Shown here: positions 1-9,304 of the stretch, one piece after another
Numbering within the stretch: position 1 is the stretch's first letter
Layout of the letters: the number at the start of each line of letters is the position of its first letter
Source of the DNA: Psychrobacillus sp. NEAU-3TGS
Lineage (GTDB): Bacteria; Bacillota; Bacilli; Bacillales_A; Planococcaceae
Reading direction: 5' to 3'
NCBI RefSeq assembly: GCF_029955155.1
Contig: NZ_JAPNOZ010000004.1
Span: forward strand, 5,599 to 69,598
DNA: 64,000 bases
Made by a program: the position numbers and the translations under genes
Notes under the pieces: model-generated
What the model was told of the DNA's origin: nothing
What the model saw: the letters and a program-made list of their open reading frames with translations, nothing else
Databases searched by the model: none

Positions 1-149
1 GCTTTTTTGATGCTTAAAAAATTATAAAATCTATTAAATGTGGATAACTTCATATAAGGGCTTCTTTGTACATACTCCAGTGTCTTACACCTAATTTTTT
101 TTGTGAACTTAATGTAAAATAGAAGAAATTTCGAGGGAGGTGTTTCCAA

Positions 150-730
150 GTGAAGAAAGCATATAAATGTCGTATCTATCCAAATCAAACGCAACAACAG
201 TTGTTGGCCAAAAACTTCGGTTGTGTGCGTTTTGCGTTTAATCAACTACTCGATGCGGTCCAAATTGCTTTACTGGAAAAATCCTTCGAAGGTGGATATG
301 GTCAAGTCTATCACCACATTAAACGAGCTGTACCCCTTCTTAAAGGATTAAAGGATTAAAGGAAGTAGACAGTACTGCGTTACAATCCGTTGGAGAACAG
401 CTAGACGATGCCTACCAACGCTGGTTTTCCAAACAAAATGGAAAACCACGTTTCAAAAAGAAAACAACGCGCCAGCTATACCACTAAAAAGGTGAATGGC
501 ATTACTATGTCAGCCTGTTTGTGAAGAGGACATTCAACCACTGGCGAAGATAGGGCAATCGATTGGTATCGATGTAGGGCTGACGGAAATCGCTACCCTC
601 AGCGACGCACGTTCATCTCCTCCTTGAAAGAGATGTGGCCATTACGAACACCAATTAGACAAGGCACAGCGCATCCTATCGCGTCGAATTGAACGCGCCA
701 AACGAGAAGCCCAAAATGTCACCTATAACA
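150..730 (+). pseudogene. tnpB: Degenerate IS200/IS605-family TnpB (OrfB) nuclease
   Basis: The first 69 residues match the TnpB N-terminus (MKKAYKCRIYPNQTQQQLL). A tandem duplication of the 8-mer AAAGGATT at 342-357 then shifts the frame; with one copy removed, translation continues as LKGLKEVDSTALQSVGEQL up to about 480. Further on, another frame restores the piece EEDIQPLAKIGQSIGIDVG around 520-585, which carries the RuvC-I aspartate of the family, and a last piece (YEHQLDKAQRILSRRIERAK) ends near 725. The middle is shortened and the catalytic C-terminal half with the zinc ribbon is absent. Known TnpB proteins have about 370 to 400 residues, so this is a dead relic. The element ends could not be placed. 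Confidence 0.85.
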
Positions 731-1001
731 AAGGTAGCATTCTAGAAATTGTGTTCATCTATGCGAAGTTATGCTCTAAGCTTAAAACTTGATAAAACTC
801 AAATGGATTGGCCTAATCCCCACCAAATTCTAACTAGTCTTCTGTGTAATGAGTTTTTGTGCAAAGAAAGCATCCGGACCTCAATTTGTTGCTTTGAAAG
901 CAGTTTACCATGATTTAGCTATTAATTGATTTTCTCTACCAAAGGGGATTAAACGCAAATAATACAATATGATATATTTTAAAAAAAATGTAGAATTATA
1001 C

Positions 1002-1029
1002 TTGAAATATAATTAATTATTGTTATAAT
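1002..1029 (+). promoter_or_regulatory. SigA-type promoter of the tRNA cluster
   Basis: TTGAAA (1002-1007) and TATAAT (1024-1029) are separated by 16 bases and lie 30 bases before the first tRNA. This fits a vegetative promoter driving the tRNA genes. Confidence 0.6.
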
Positions 1030-1058
1030 TATATTTGTACTTTAAATAGATGCATTGT

Positions 1059-1133
1059 TCCGAAGTAGCTCAGTGGTAGAGCAATCGGCTGTTAACCGAT
1101 CGGTCGTAGGTTCGAGTCCTACCTTCGGAGCCA
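1059..1133 (+). tRNA. tRNA-Asn(GTT)
   Basis: Acceptor arm TCCGAAG pairs with CTTCGGA, the anticodon loop is CTGTTAA, the T-loop is GGTTCGAGTCC, and CCA is encoded. It is the first of six tRNAs read in one direction. Confidence 0.95.
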
Positions 1134-1146
1134 TTTTTTTGTCTGT

Positions 1147-1219
1147 GCTTCCATAGCTCAGCAGGTAGAGTGCTTCCATGGTAAGGAAGAGGTCAGCGGT
1201 TCGAACCCGCTTGGAAGCT
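1147..1219 (+). tRNA. tRNA-Thr(GGT)
   Basis: Acceptor GCTTCCA pairs with TGGAAGC. The anticodon stem CTTCC/GGAAG encloses ATGGTAA, giving anticodon GGT. CCA is not encoded after the discriminator base, so it must be added by nucleotidyltransferase. Confidence 0.92.
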
Positions 1220-1343
1220 TACATTTTGAATAGTAAATGTAAAAAAGCCTAGATAACTACTTGCCTAAGAGAAACAAATATGTTATTATAGTTCTTGTCC
1301 GATTCTAGTAGAAGTATAAGACGAGTCGTGATTTTATAACCCA

Positions 1344-1419
1344 GGAGGATTAGCTCAGCTGGGAGAGCATCTGCCTTACAAGCAGAGGGTCGGCGGTTCG
1401 AGCCCGTCATCCTCCACCA
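1344..1419 (+). tRNA. tRNA-Val(TAC)
   Basis: Acceptor GGAGGAT pairs with ATCCTCC, the anticodon loop is CTTACAA, and CCA is encoded. A 124-base spacer separates it from the tRNA-Thr gene; I see no convincing separate promoter there. Confidence 0.94.
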
Positions 1420-1440
1420 TTTATTTTCATACTTAGCTTT

Positions 1441-1524
1441 GGAGGGGTAGCGAAGTGGCTAAACGCGGCGGACTGTAAATCCGCTCCTTAGGGTTCGGCG
1501 GTTCGAATCCGTCCCCCTCCACCA
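1441..1524 (+). tRNA. tRNA-Tyr(GTA)
   Basis: Class II tRNA with a long variable arm. The anticodon loop CTGTAAA gives GTA, the acceptor GGAGGGG pairs with CCCCTCC, and CCA is encoded. Confidence 0.94.
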
Positions 1525-1530
1525 GTTTAT

Positions 1531-1605
1531 TGGGGTATAGCCAAGCGGTAAGGCAACGGATTTTGATTCCGTCATGCCCTGGTTCGAATCCAGGTACCCC
1601 AGCCA
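1531..1605 (+). tRNA. tRNA-Gln(TTG)
   Basis: Acceptor TGGGGTA pairs with TACCCCA, the anticodon loop is TTTTGAT, and CCA is encoded. It starts six bases after the tRNA-Tyr gene. Confidence 0.94.
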
Positions 1606-1628
1606 CAAACATTTAACTTTTATTTAAC

Positions 1629-1701
1629 GGGGCCTTAGCTCAGCTGGGAGAGCGCCTGCCTTGCACGCAGGAGGTCAGCGGTTCGATCCCGCTAGGCTCC
1701 A
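1629..1701 (+). tRNA. tRNA-Ala(TGC)
   Basis: Acceptor GGGGCCT pairs with AGGCTCC, including one G-U pair. The anticodon TGC lies in loop CTTGCAC. CCA is not encoded. It is the last tRNA before a terminator. Confidence 0.93.
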
Positions 1702-1721
1702 TATTTATATATGACAAATTA

Positions 1722-1748
1722 AACCTTCCGTCTTTAGGAAGGTTTTTT
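1722..1748 (+). terminator. Terminator of the tRNA cluster
   Basis: Perfect 8-bp stem AACCTTCC/GGAAGGTT with a 7-base loop and a T run. Confidence 0.85.
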
Positions 1749-1907
1749 ATTTTGCTAAAAAAACAAAGCATAACGTAATCAACACTCCAAAACCCCTGAC
1801 TCCCCTATATACAAACTTAACTTATTATTTTCATAGTTTCTGAGATAAAATCCTTTTAATGCATCCATCTTTCTATTATGATGATATAAAAAAGTGAGGT
1901 GTTTAGC

Positions 1908-2489
1908 TTGGCTGAAACAATCGTATATGGAGACGTGACATTACGACCATTGAAAGAAAGTGACATTCCGTTTTTATGGGAGTTGTATGATCCCAAAATA
2001 TTTGAATTTATGTTGAATAAAATAGAAGATAGGGAACAACTCAGTAATTGGTTGCAAGTAGGAATTGATCAAATGAATATTGAACAAACTGCACTTTCAT
2101 TTGTAGTAGAAAATACCGATACCCATAAAATAATGGGGACGACCCGTATATATGGAATGGATCATACGAATCATGCTTGTGAGATAGGATCTACTTTTTA
2201 TGGAAAACAGTTTCAGCGAACGCATGTGAATACAACAGCTAAATACTTGCTTTTAAAACATTGCTTTGAACAGTTAGGGATGATTCGCGTCCAATTTAAA
2301 ACGGATGAGTTGAATGTGACTTCCCAGCGCGCGATTGAACGAATAGGTGGTATAAAAGAAGGGGTTCTTCGCAATGAAAGAATTCGTTCAAATGGCACGG
2401 TGAGAAATGCCATTGTTTACTCAATCATTGAAAGTGAATGGACGGAAGTGAAAAATCATCTAGTTCAGTTAATGAATAAATATTCATAA
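1908..2489 (+). CDS. GNAT N-acetyltransferase, RimJ/RimL type
   Basis: The protein of about 193 residues follows the RimJ/RimL layout. It opens with a beta strand (VTLRPLKESDIPFLWELYD), has a central EIGSTFYGKQFQRTHVNTTA segment matching the acetyl-CoA pyrophosphate-binding region, and ends with the typical ERIGGIKEGVLRNER motif. The family moves an acetyl group from acetyl-CoA to an amino group; the substrate cannot be read from the sequence. I chose the TTG at 1908 because GTGAGGTG sits six bases before it, whereas the in-frame GTG at 1899 overlaps that ribosome binding site. It appears to be a single gene between the tRNA terminator and arginase. Confidence 0.85.
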   Translation: MAETIVYGDVTLRPLKESDIPFLWELYDPKIFEFMLNKIEDREQLSNWLQVGIDQMNIEQTALSFVVENTDTHKIMGTTRIYGMDHTNHACEIGSTFYGKQFQRTHVNTTAKYLLLKHCFEQLGMIRVQFKTDELNVTSQRAIERIGGIKEGVLRNERIRSNGTVRNAIVYSIIESEWTEVKNHLVQLMNKYS

Positions 2490-2559
2490 AAATGCTGAGT
2501 TGAGCCATTTCCCCTTTAAGATTTACAATAGGTGTAGGAATAGAAGGGGGTATTAAATC

Positions 2560-3465
2560 ATGAACAAGTTAGATATCTCAATAATTGGTGTACCAATGGA
2601 TCTTGGTCAAAATAGACGGGGAGTCGATATGGGACCAAGTGCTATCCGCTATGCCGGCGTGGTAGAACGCCTACAAGCACTTGGCCACACCGTTAAAGAT
2701 GAGGGAGATATTGCGATTAGCCATACTCGTAAAGAACAATCTCCAAATACACATTTGCGTAATCTGGAAGATGTGATGGAGGGAAATACAAAGCTAGCAA
2801 ACAAAGTACATGAGGTGCTATTGGAAGGAAGATATCCTTTAGTGCTTGGTGGTGACCATAGTATAGCAATCGGAACACTAGCAGGGCTTGCAGATCGCTA
2901 TGAAAACTTAGGCGTTATTTGGTACGATGCGCATGCTGACTTAAATACAGCTGAAACTTCTCCTTCTGGGAATATACATGGAATGCCACTTGCAGTGAGT
3001 ATTGGCTTAGGTCATGAAGACTTAGTGAATATACGCGCTTACGCTCCAAAGATTAAACCAGAAAACGTAGTTATTATTGGTGCTCGCTCTGTAGATCCAG
3101 GCGAACGTGAATTAATAAAAGAAAAGGGCATTAAAGTATTTTCCATGCATGAAATCGATAAGCATGGAATGACAGAAGTAATGAATCAAACAATTGCCTA
3201 TTTTCAGGAACGTAATGTAGATGGTGTCCATTTATCACTCGATTTAGATGGTTTAGACCCGCTTTATACACCTGGGGTTGGTACACCTGTACCTGGTGGT
3301 ATTAGTTATCGTGAAAGCCATTTAGCCATGGAGATGCTCTATTCTTCCAATTTGATTACGTCAGCTGAATTTGTGGAAGTAAATCCTATACTGGATGAAA
3401 AAAACAAGACGGCGGATGTTGCAGTTGGATTAATGGGGTCACTATTTGGGGAAAGTCTCATATAA
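2560..3465 (+). CDS. rocF: Arginase
   Basis: This 301-residue protein is a full-length ureohydrolase. It hydrolyses L-arginine to ornithine and urea in the cytoplasm, the first step of arginine catabolism. The binuclear manganese ligands lie in GGDHS (about residue 97), DAHADLN (about 126-132) and SLDLDGLDP (about 226-234). The bacillus-type N-terminus ISIIGVPMDLGQNRRGVDMG is also clear. The ATG has AGAAGGGGG upstream. It is followed at once by a terminator and so is monocistronic here, not in a roc operon. No RocR or AhrC site was recognised. Confidence 0.95.
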   Translation: MNKLDISIIGVPMDLGQNRRGVDMGPSAIRYAGVVERLQALGHTVKDEGDIAISHTRKEQSPNTHLRNLEDVMEGNTKLANKVHEVLLEGRYPLVLGGDHSIAIGTLAGLADRYENLGVIWYDAHADLNTAETSPSGNIHGMPLAVSIGLGHEDLVNIRAYAPKIKPENVVIIGARSVDPGERELIKEKGIKVFSMHEIDKHGMTEVMNQTIAYFQERNVDGVHLSLDLDGLDPLYTPGVGTPVPGGISYRESHLAMEMLYSSNLITSAEFVEVNPILDEKNKTADVAVGLMGSLFGESLI

Positions 3466-3474
3466 TAAAAGAGG

Positions 3475-3507
3475 AAAGCGGGCAAATAGTCTGCTTTTCT
3501 TTTTTTA
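3475..3507 (+). terminator. Terminator after arginase
   Basis: A 9-bp stem (AAAGCGGGC with GTCTGCTTT, two G-U pairs) is followed by a T-rich run. Confidence 0.7.
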
Positions 3508-3559
3508 TTATCAACACAATGCATGGAATATTTGGTAAAATAAATAATATAGAAAAAAA

Positions 3560-3588
3560 TGAAACCTGTTGCTACCTTAATACGTATA
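3560..3588 (+). promoter_or_regulatory. SigW-type (ECF) autoregulatory promoter
   Basis: TGAAAC (3560-3565) and CGTATA (3583-3588) with a 17-base spacer match the known Bacillus subtilis sigW promoter in both boxes and in spacing. This implies that SigW drives its own operon here. Confidence 0.85.
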
Positions 3589-3625
3589 GGTAAGACAGCC
3601 GCATGAGGCGGAGGGGAAAATCACG

Positions 3626-4201
3626 ATGGATGCGTTAATAAATAAACGAATAAAACAAGTGTTAAAAGGCGATAAAGACGCATTCGCGGAGATTGTCGAC
3701 CTGTATCAGCATAGGCTATTTCAAGTATGTTTTCGGATGTTAGGAAACCGTCATGAAGCCGAGGATATTGCACAAGAAGCATTTGTGCGAGCCTTTATCA
3801 ACATACACACGTATGATCAAAAAAGAAAGTTCTCTACTTGGCTATACCGTATTGCGACGAATTTATGTATCGATCGTATACGAAAAAAGAAGCCGGATTT
3901 TTATTTAGATGCAGAAGTAAAGGGTACTGAAGGGCTCGATATGTATTCTCAAATCGCAGCAGCAGATGAACTGCCAGAAGAAGAAATAATGAAACTTGAG
4001 CTGCAAGACCGGATACAATATGAAATTAGTCGTCTTCCGGATAAATATCGATCGGCCATTGTATTAAAGTATATGGAAGAATTATCTTTACAAGAGATTA
4101 GTGAGATATTAGAATTACCACTTGGAACAGTAAAAACGAGAATTCATAGAGGCAGAGAGTTTCTTAGAAAACAGTTAAGCAGGCAACCCAATTTTTTATA
4201 G
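3626..4201 (+). CDS. sigW: ECF RNA polymerase sigma factor SigW
   Basis: The 191-residue protein has sigma region 2 (HRLFQVCFRMLGNRHEAED, about residues 29-47, with WLYRIATNLCIDRIRKKKP about 77-95) and region 4 with its helix-turn-helix (LSLQEISEILELPLGTVKTR, about 153-172). SigW directs the response to cell-envelope stress and membrane-active antimicrobials in bacilli. The assignment to SigW rather than another ECF factor rests on the following rsiW-like gene, the SigW-type promoter, and the downstream cdaA-cdaR-glmM order, which is the B. subtilis order. The ATG follows GGAGGGG. Confidence 0.95.
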   Translation: MDALINKRIKQVLKGDKDAFAEIVDLYQHRLFQVCFRMLGNRHEAEDIAQEAFVRAFINIHTYDQKRKFSTWLYRIATNLCIDRIRKKKPDFYLDAEVKGTEGLDMYSQIAAADELPEEEIMKLELQDRIQYEISRLPDKYRSAIVLKYMEELSLQEISEILELPLGTVKTRIHRGREFLRKQLSRQPNFL

Positions 4202-4213
4202 GAGGGAATCACG

Positions 4214-4843
4214 ATGAATGCATGTCCAGAGCGAATTGTTCACTTAATGCATGAATATTTAGATGGTGAAATAAGCCGTGAACATGAGCTTGAACTTAAA
4301 TCTCATTTGCAGTCATGCGTGGATTGTCAGGCTCATATGCACGAGTTAAGCGATGTGGTCGCATTTGTAAAAGGAGCAGCTCATGTAGAGGCCCCAACTA
4401 ATTTTAGTCAAAATGTAATGGCAAGACTTCCAAAAGAAAAATCACATGCTGGTGTTAGTAGATGGTTGCGGCATCATCCGATTCTCACTGCAGCAGCATT
4501 ATTCTTTTTATTTATGAGTAGTGCATTATTTAGTAATTTCCATGAAGAGCAGCAATTCTCTTTTACCAAACAAGAAAATGTCGTGGTAGAAGGAGAAACG
4601 GTTATAATCCCCGAAGGACAAGTTGTAAAAGGCAATCTAGTCGTTCGAAATGGGGATGTTCGAATCGATGGTGAATTGGACGGGAATCTAACCGTCATAA
4701 ACGGTTCGAAATACATGGCTTCTACAGCAGTAATAACGGGTAAGACAGAAGAGATTAATGAAGTATTTGACTGGCTTTGGTTTCACATAAAAGATGGGGC
4801 GAAAGAAGTCGTGTCGTTTTTTGAAAAAGAGGAAACAAAATAA
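4214..4843 (+). CDS. rsiW: Anti-sigma-W factor RsiW
   Basis: The 209-residue protein begins with a zinc anti-sigma domain; the H-x3-C-x2-C motif is HLQSCVDC at about residues 34-41. One transmembrane helix (ILTAAALFFLFMSS, about 95-110) follows, then an extracytoplasmic part with repeating short hydrophobic strands (VVKGNLVVRNGDVRIDGELD) that resembles a bactofilin-like beta solenoid. In the known system RsiW holds SigW at the membrane until it is cut in turn by PrsW-type and RasP proteases. It lies 12 bases after sigW with GGAGGG before its ATG and is surely cotranscribed. Confidence 0.93.
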   Translation: MNACPERIVHLMHEYLDGEISREHELELKSHLQSCVDCQAHMHELSDVVAFVKGAAHVEAPTNFSQNVMARLPKEKSHAGVSRWLRHHPILTAAALFFLFMSSALFSNFHEEQQFSFTKQENVVVEGETVIIPEGQVVKGNLVVRNGDVRIDGELDGNLTVINGSKYMASTAVITGKTEEINEVFDWLWFHIKDGAKEVVSFFEKEETK

Positions 4844-4847
4844 TGGG

Positions 4848-4879
4848 AAGTCTATCCAGTGAAGTGGATAGACTTTTTT
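4848..4879 (+). terminator. Terminator after rsiW
   Basis: Perfect 10-bp stem AAGTCTATCC/GGATAGACTT followed by five T. It separates the sigW operon from cdaA. Confidence 0.88.
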
Positions 4880-4958
4880 CGCCCTAAAATGTAGAGAACT
4901 GGGCAACTATGTTATACTTACATGGTATGGATTTGTGATGAAAAGTGGGGGATGCCAC

Positions 4959-5798
4959 ATGTCGTTTATGGAGCAGTTTACCAGTTTTATGCCAGTAAAC
5001 GTAATTGTAAACATTTTAGATGTTTTAGTTGTATGGTTTGTTATATACAAATTAATAACCTTGATAAAAGGAACGAAAGCTGTTCAATTATTAAAAGGAA
5101 TATTTGTTATTATCGCAGCTCGAGTAGTAACGGACTTTTTAGGTATGGATACACTAGGTTGGTTGCTTGAAAATGTAATTAGTATTGGTTTTTTTGCAAT
5201 TATTGTGATCTTCCAACCTGAAATAAGAAGAGCGCTCGAACAAATAGGTAGGGGTAAGCTCTTCGCAAGAAGCTCATCCATGCAAGAAGAAGAAGAGAAA
5301 AATCGTTTAATAGAGGCGATGACCAAATCTGTAAGCTATATGGCAAAACGTCGAATTGGTGCATTAATATCTATTGAAAGAGAAACAGGTTTAAATGAAT
5401 ACATTGAAACGGGAATTCAGTTGAATGCGCATCTTACTTCGGAGCTTATGATTAATATCTTTATACCAAATACACCTTTACATGATGGTGCGGTTATTGT
5501 ACAAAAGAATAGTATTGTCTCCGCCGCTTGTTATTTGCCATTATCTGAAAGTCCTTTCATCTCCAAAGAGCTTGGAACACGGCACCGTGCGGCAATTGGT
5601 TTAAGTGAAGTAACGGATGCGATAACCATTGTTGTATCAGAAGAAACCGGTGCGGTAAGTTTAACATCTAACGGAGATCTCCATCGAAATTTATCCATGG
5701 AAGAGTTTGAAACTCACTTGAAACGCCTTTGGTTTGGACCAACAGAGGAACAGGTAGCTTCTTCTAAATGGTTGTGGAGGGGGAAACAGAATGGATAA
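4959..5798 (+). CDS. cdaA: Diadenylate cyclase CdaA
   Basis: The membrane enzyme makes c-di-AMP from two ATP molecules. It has 279 residues from the ATG at 4959, which has AGTGGGGGA six bases upstream; the longer frame from the GTG at 4935 lacks a site. Three N-terminal membrane helices (about residues 10-85) precede a DAC domain with the signature DGA at 176-178 and RHR at 208-210 (GTRHRAAIG). The sequence stays close to B. subtilis CdaA throughout. Its last eight bases overlap cdaR. c-di-AMP controls potassium transport and wall homeostasis in Firmicutes, and CdaA activity is modulated by CdaR and GlmM, both encoded next. Confidence 0.96.
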   Translation: MSFMEQFTSFMPVNVIVNILDVLVVWFVIYKLITLIKGTKAVQLLKGIFVIIAARVVTDFLGMDTLGWLLENVISIGFFAIIVIFQPEIRRALEQIGRGKLFARSSSMQEEEEKNRLIEAMTKSVSYMAKRRIGALISIERETGLNEYIETGIQLNAHLTSELMINIFIPNTPLHDGAVIVQKNSIVSAACYLPLSESPFISKELGTRHRAAIGLSEVTDAITIVVSEETGAVSLTSNGDLHRNLSMEEFETHLKRLWFGPTEEQVASSKWLWRGKQNG

Positions 5799-7053
5799 AA
5801 TGATGGGCAATCCATGGTTTTTACGAATAATTGCATTGGTACTTGCCATTCTATTATTCGTTTCTGTGAAATCGGATATGGAAAAGAATAATATGAATAC
5901 AACTAGCACGTCAGTGGAAGTTCTTCGAGATGTGCCTGTAGAAGTATATTATGACGATGAAAATTCAGTTGTAACAGGAGTGCCAGAAACTGTTACGGTG
6001 AATATAGAAGGTCCATCGCAACAGGTTTTTTCCACGAAAGTGATGAAGGACTATAAAGTATTTATTGATTTACGAAATGTAACGTTTGGGGAACATAGAG
6101 TAGAATTTTCAACCGAAAACTTTTCAGATAAATTGAAAGTGCGTATCGAGCCTGTAAATGTGAATGTGGTGATTGAGGAACGAGTTTCTCAAGAATTTAA
6201 TGTGGATTTAGATATGAATGAAAGCTTGTTAGCCGAAAACTATATCGTCAAATCCTATGATATGGAACCGAAAAAAGTAGTTGTTACAGGAGCAAAAAGT
6301 ATTATCGATAGCATAGGCTATGTAAAAGCTACTATCGTTAGAGACCAGGGAATTAACAAATCGTTTGAACAAGAAGCGAGCATACGGGTACTAGACGCTG
6401 ATTTAAATAAATTGGATGTAACCGTTGAACCGAAAACGACACAAGTAAAAGTAAATGTCGAAGAATACAGTAAAGAAGTCCCTGTGGTTCTAGTCCCTAA
6501 AGGAGTACCTAAAGAAGGGGTAAAGATTAATAAATTGTCAACTGATGTAAAAAATATTAGACTATACGGCCCTCGAACAGTATTAGATAAAATGGGGCAG
6601 TTACAAGTTGATGTAGACGTGAGTAAACTAGAGGATACGAGTAGCTTTGATTTGAAGTTAGCAATTCCAGATGGTGTGACTAGATTGTCTCTCGACAAGA
6701 TTAAAATAACAGCAGATGTCACACCAGCTCCACCAGTTGAGGAAGAAGAGCAAGAGGAAACTGTTTCAACAGTGGAAGAGAAAGCATTTGAAAAAGTTAC
6801 GATTGCAGTGAAGGGACTACCGGAGCAGCTAGTTAGTAATTTTGAAACACCTACGGATGGAATCGTTTCTGTCGTAGCAAAAGGAACACCCGAGGCTTTG
6901 GAAAATATTCAACTAAACAATGTTTCCGTTTACGTAAATGCCGAGAATGCCCAAGTTGGGGAAGTAACCCTTCCAATTCAAATAGAAGGCCCATCTAATA
7001 TAGAATGGGGAACGTCTGAATCTGAGGCAAAAATAACAATAAAAGAAGCTTAA
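5791..7053 (+). CDS. cdaR: CdaA regulatory protein CdaR (YbbR domains)
   Basis: The 420-residue protein has one N-terminal membrane helix (FLRIIALVLAILLFVSVKS, about residues 8-26). A long extracellular part then carries YbbR repeats, seen as recurring blocks such as VTVNIEGPSQQV, KKVVVTGAKS, KNIRLYGPRTVL and VSVYVNAENAQVGEVTLPI. A Pro/Glu-rich linker (TPAPPVEEEEQEE, about 313) lies before the last repeat. CdaR binds CdaA through the membrane and modulates c-di-AMP synthesis. The gene overlaps cdaA by 8 bases and is followed by glmM after 37 bases, so the three form one operon. Confidence 0.95.
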   Translation: MDKMMGNPWFLRIIALVLAILLFVSVKSDMEKNNMNTTSTSVEVLRDVPVEVYYDDENSVVTGVPETVTVNIEGPSQQVFSTKVMKDYKVFIDLRNVTFGEHRVEFSTENFSDKLKVRIEPVNVNVVIEERVSQEFNVDLDMNESLLAENYIVKSYDMEPKKVVVTGAKSIIDSIGYVKATIVRDQGINKSFEQEASIRVLDADLNKLDVTVEPKTTQVKVNVEEYSKEVPVVLVPKGVPKEGVKINKLSTDVKNIRLYGPRTVLDKMGQLQVDVDVSKLEDTSSFDLKLAIPDGVTRLSLDKIKITADVTPAPPVEEEEQEETVSTVEEKAFEKVTIAVKGLPEQLVSNFETPTDGIVSVVAKGTPEALENIQLNNVSVYVNAENAQVGEVTLPIQIEGPSNIEWGTSESEAKITIKEA

Positions 7054-7090
7054 TGCGTAGGACAACAGGTTTTTAAGGAGAGAAGAAGAA

Positions 7091-8443
7091 ATGGGAAAAT
7101 ATTTTGGTACAGATGGTGTTCGAGGAGTAGCGAATTCAGAATTAACACCAGAGCTAGCTTTTAAACTAGGTCGTGTTGGAGGATATATATTAACGAAGGA
7201 AGCGAAGGAACGAGCGAAGGTATTAATCGGTCGTGATACTAGGATTTCTGGTCACATGCTAGAAGGCGCACTAGTTGCTGGACTTCTCTCGGTTGGTGTG
7301 GAAGTAATGCGTTTAGGAGTCATTAGTACACCTGGTGTAGCTTTTTTAACGAGAGTTATGAGTGCCAATGCAGGAGTAATGATTTCTGCTTCACATAATC
7401 CTGTGGCAGACAACGGGATCAAGTTCTTTGGACCAGATGGCTTCAAGCTTTCAGATGAACAAGAAGAAGAGATTGAGCAGCTACTTGATGCAGCAGTAGA
7501 TGAAATTCCTCGTCCTACTGGAGCAGGAGTTGGTTCTGTATCAGATTATTTTGAAGGCGGACAAAAATATATTCAATACTTGAAACAAACAATAGATGAA
7601 GAGTTTGTAGGTGTTCATGTTGCATTAGACTGTGCAAATGGAGCAACTTCTTCTCTTGGAACTCATGTATTTGCGGATTTAGATGCAGATTTATCGACGA
7701 TGGGTGTATCTCCAAATGGATTGAATATTAATGAAGGCGTAGGTTCTACGCATCCAGAAGAATTAGCTAAGTTTGTCTTAGAAAAAGGAGCAGACGTTGG
7801 TCTTGCTTTTGATGGAGACGGGGACCGATTAATCGCTGTGGATGAAAAAGGACAAATCGTAGATGGCGACCAAATCATGTATATATGTGCAAGATATTTA
7901 AATGCACAGGGGCGCCTAAACAAAAGTACGGTTGTTTCCACAGTGATGAGTAATATGGGCTTCTATAAAGCATTAGAAACGCATGATATGACAAGTGTGA
8001 AAACAGCAGTTGGAGATCGCTATGTAGTTGAAGAAATGAAAAAGAATGGCTACAACCTTGGCGGGGAGCAGTCAGGACATATTGTCTTCCTAGATTACAA
8101 CACAACAGGTGATGGATTATTAACTGGACTACAACTAGTCAATATTATGAAAGTGACTGGGAAAAAACTTTCAGAGCTCGCATCTGAAATGACAATATTT
8201 CCTCAAAAGCTTGTAAATGTACGCGTAACAGACAAGCACGCAGTGACAGAAAATGCGAAAGTAGCAGCTATCATTCAGACAGTAGAAGCAGAAATGGCTG
8301 GCAATGGTCGCGTATTAGTCCGACCATCAGGCACAGAACCGCTTGTACGCGTTATGGTAGAAGCAGAAACAGAAGCAGACTGCGAAAACTATGTAAACCG
8401 AATCGTGACTGTCGTAAAAGAAGAGATGGGCTTAGCCGAATAA
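7091..8443 (+). CDS. glmM: Phosphoglucosamine mutase GlmM
   Basis: The enzyme converts glucosamine-6-phosphate to glucosamine-1-phosphate for UDP-GlcNAc and peptidoglycan synthesis. It has 450 residues, the usual length. The phosphoserine loop ISASHNP places the catalytic Ser at 101, the metal loop is FDGDGDR (about residue 240), the sugar loop GGEQSGH is near 325, and the phosphate-binding RPSGTEP is near 410. In B. subtilis GlmM also binds and inhibits CdaA, which fits the shared operon. GGAG lies eight bases before the ATG, and a terminator follows. Confidence 0.96.
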   Translation: MGKYFGTDGVRGVANSELTPELAFKLGRVGGYILTKEAKERAKVLIGRDTRISGHMLEGALVAGLLSVGVEVMRLGVISTPGVAFLTRVMSANAGVMISASHNPVADNGIKFFGPDGFKLSDEQEEEIEQLLDAAVDEIPRPTGAGVGSVSDYFEGGQKYIQYLKQTIDEEFVGVHVALDCANGATSSLGTHVFADLDADLSTMGVSPNGLNINEGVGSTHPEELAKFVLEKGADVGLAFDGDGDRLIAVDEKGQIVDGDQIMYICARYLNAQGRLNKSTVVSTVMSNMGFYKALETHDMTSVKTAVGDRYVVEEMKKNGYNLGGEQSGHIVFLDYNTTGDGLLTGLQLVNIMKVTGKKLSELASEMTIFPQKLVNVRVTDKHAVTENAKVAAIIQTVEAEMAGNGRVLVRPSGTEPLVRVMVEAETEADCENYVNRIVTVVKEEMGLAE

Positions 8444-8456
8444 AAATGAATGATAC

Positions 8457-8485
8457 AAAAATCCAGCCCTGTGCTGGATTTTTTT
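8457..8485 (+). terminator. Terminator of the cdaA-cdaR-glmM operon
   Basis: Stem AATCCAGC/GCTGGATT with a 5-base loop and a run of seven T. Confidence 0.88.
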
Positions 8486-8657
8486 GTTCTAAAAATAAGT
8501 GAGAAGGGCTTGGTGTTGCTCCCTTCATACTAAGGGGGCAACCATTTTACGTCTTTTATAAAGCATAAAAGTCGTTTTAACAAAACTATTGATTACATGT
8601 TTACTATGATTTATTAGTGGAATAATAAGAGAGAACAAGCAGATAAGGAGTGAGGAA

Positions 8658-9173
8658 ATGGCTAAAGTAGCAACATTAATCACAAATATGTTTGAAGACG
8701 TCGAGTACACCAGCCCAGCGCAAGCTTTGAACGATGCAGGACATGAGGTATTTACAATTGAGAAAGAAGCAGGAAATGAAGTAACAGGTAAACAAGGTGA
8801 AGCCAATCTTAAGGTAGACTATGGAATAGATGACGTAAAACCGGAAGATTTTGATGCATTATTTATTCCGGGTGGCTTTTCACCAGATATTTTACGAGCG
8901 GACGATCGTTTTGTAGCTTTTGCAAAAGCTTTTATGGATGCAAAGAAACCAGTATTTGCAATATGTCATGGACCGCAGCTTCTAATTACTGCAAAAACAT
9001 TAGAAGGACGAGACGCTACTGGATACAAGTCGATTAAAGTCGACCTAGAAAACGCCGGAGCAACTTATCACGATGAGGAAGTATTCGTTTGTGGCAATCA
9101 ACTTGTCACAAGTAGAACCCCAGATGATCTGCCAGCGTTTAATAGAGAAATTGTCAAATTGCTGGAGAAATAA
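8658..9173 (+). CDS. DJ-1/PfpI family protein, YfkM-like
   Basis: The 171-residue protein is a complete PfpI-type class I glutamine amidotransferase-like fold. The nucleophile elbow AICHGP puts the reactive Cys at 103, and the acidic partner lies in LFIPGGFSPD (about 68-77). It aligns throughout with the B. subtilis general stress protein YfkM, including the end motif TSRTPDDLPAFNRE. Family members are reported as proteases, chaperones or deglycases; the true activity is unsettled. No clear SigB promoter is visible. It stands alone between two terminators, inserted with the next gene between glmM and glmS. Confidence 0.88.
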   Translation: MAKVATLITNMFEDVEYTSPAQALNDAGHEVFTIEKEAGNEVTGKQGEANLKVDYGIDDVKPEDFDALFIPGGFSPDILRADDRFVAFAKAFMDAKKPVFAICHGPQLLITAKTLEGRDATGYKSIKVDLENAGATYHDEEVFVCGNQLVTSRTPDDLPAFNREIVKLLEK

Positions 9174-9190
9174 ATGATTAATGAAAAATG

Positions 9191-9220
9191 GAGCACCTTC
9201 AATCGAAGGTGTTCTTTTTT
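9191..9220 (+). terminator. Terminator after the DJ-1/PfpI gene
   Basis: Stem GAGCACCTTC/GAAGGTGTTC (one G-U pair) with loop AATC and six T. Confidence 0.88.
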
Positions 9221-9304
9221 ATTTTGTAAAGTTAATGGAATATTTTTATAATTTTCTGTTATTCTATAACAGAGACGAAATAAATACATAGAGGGGAAAT
9301 GATT

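Noticed and set aside
4922-5170. Alternative frame overlapping the start of cdaA
   Set aside because: The cdaA frame matches the whole diadenylate cyclase family; the alternative has no similarity or site.
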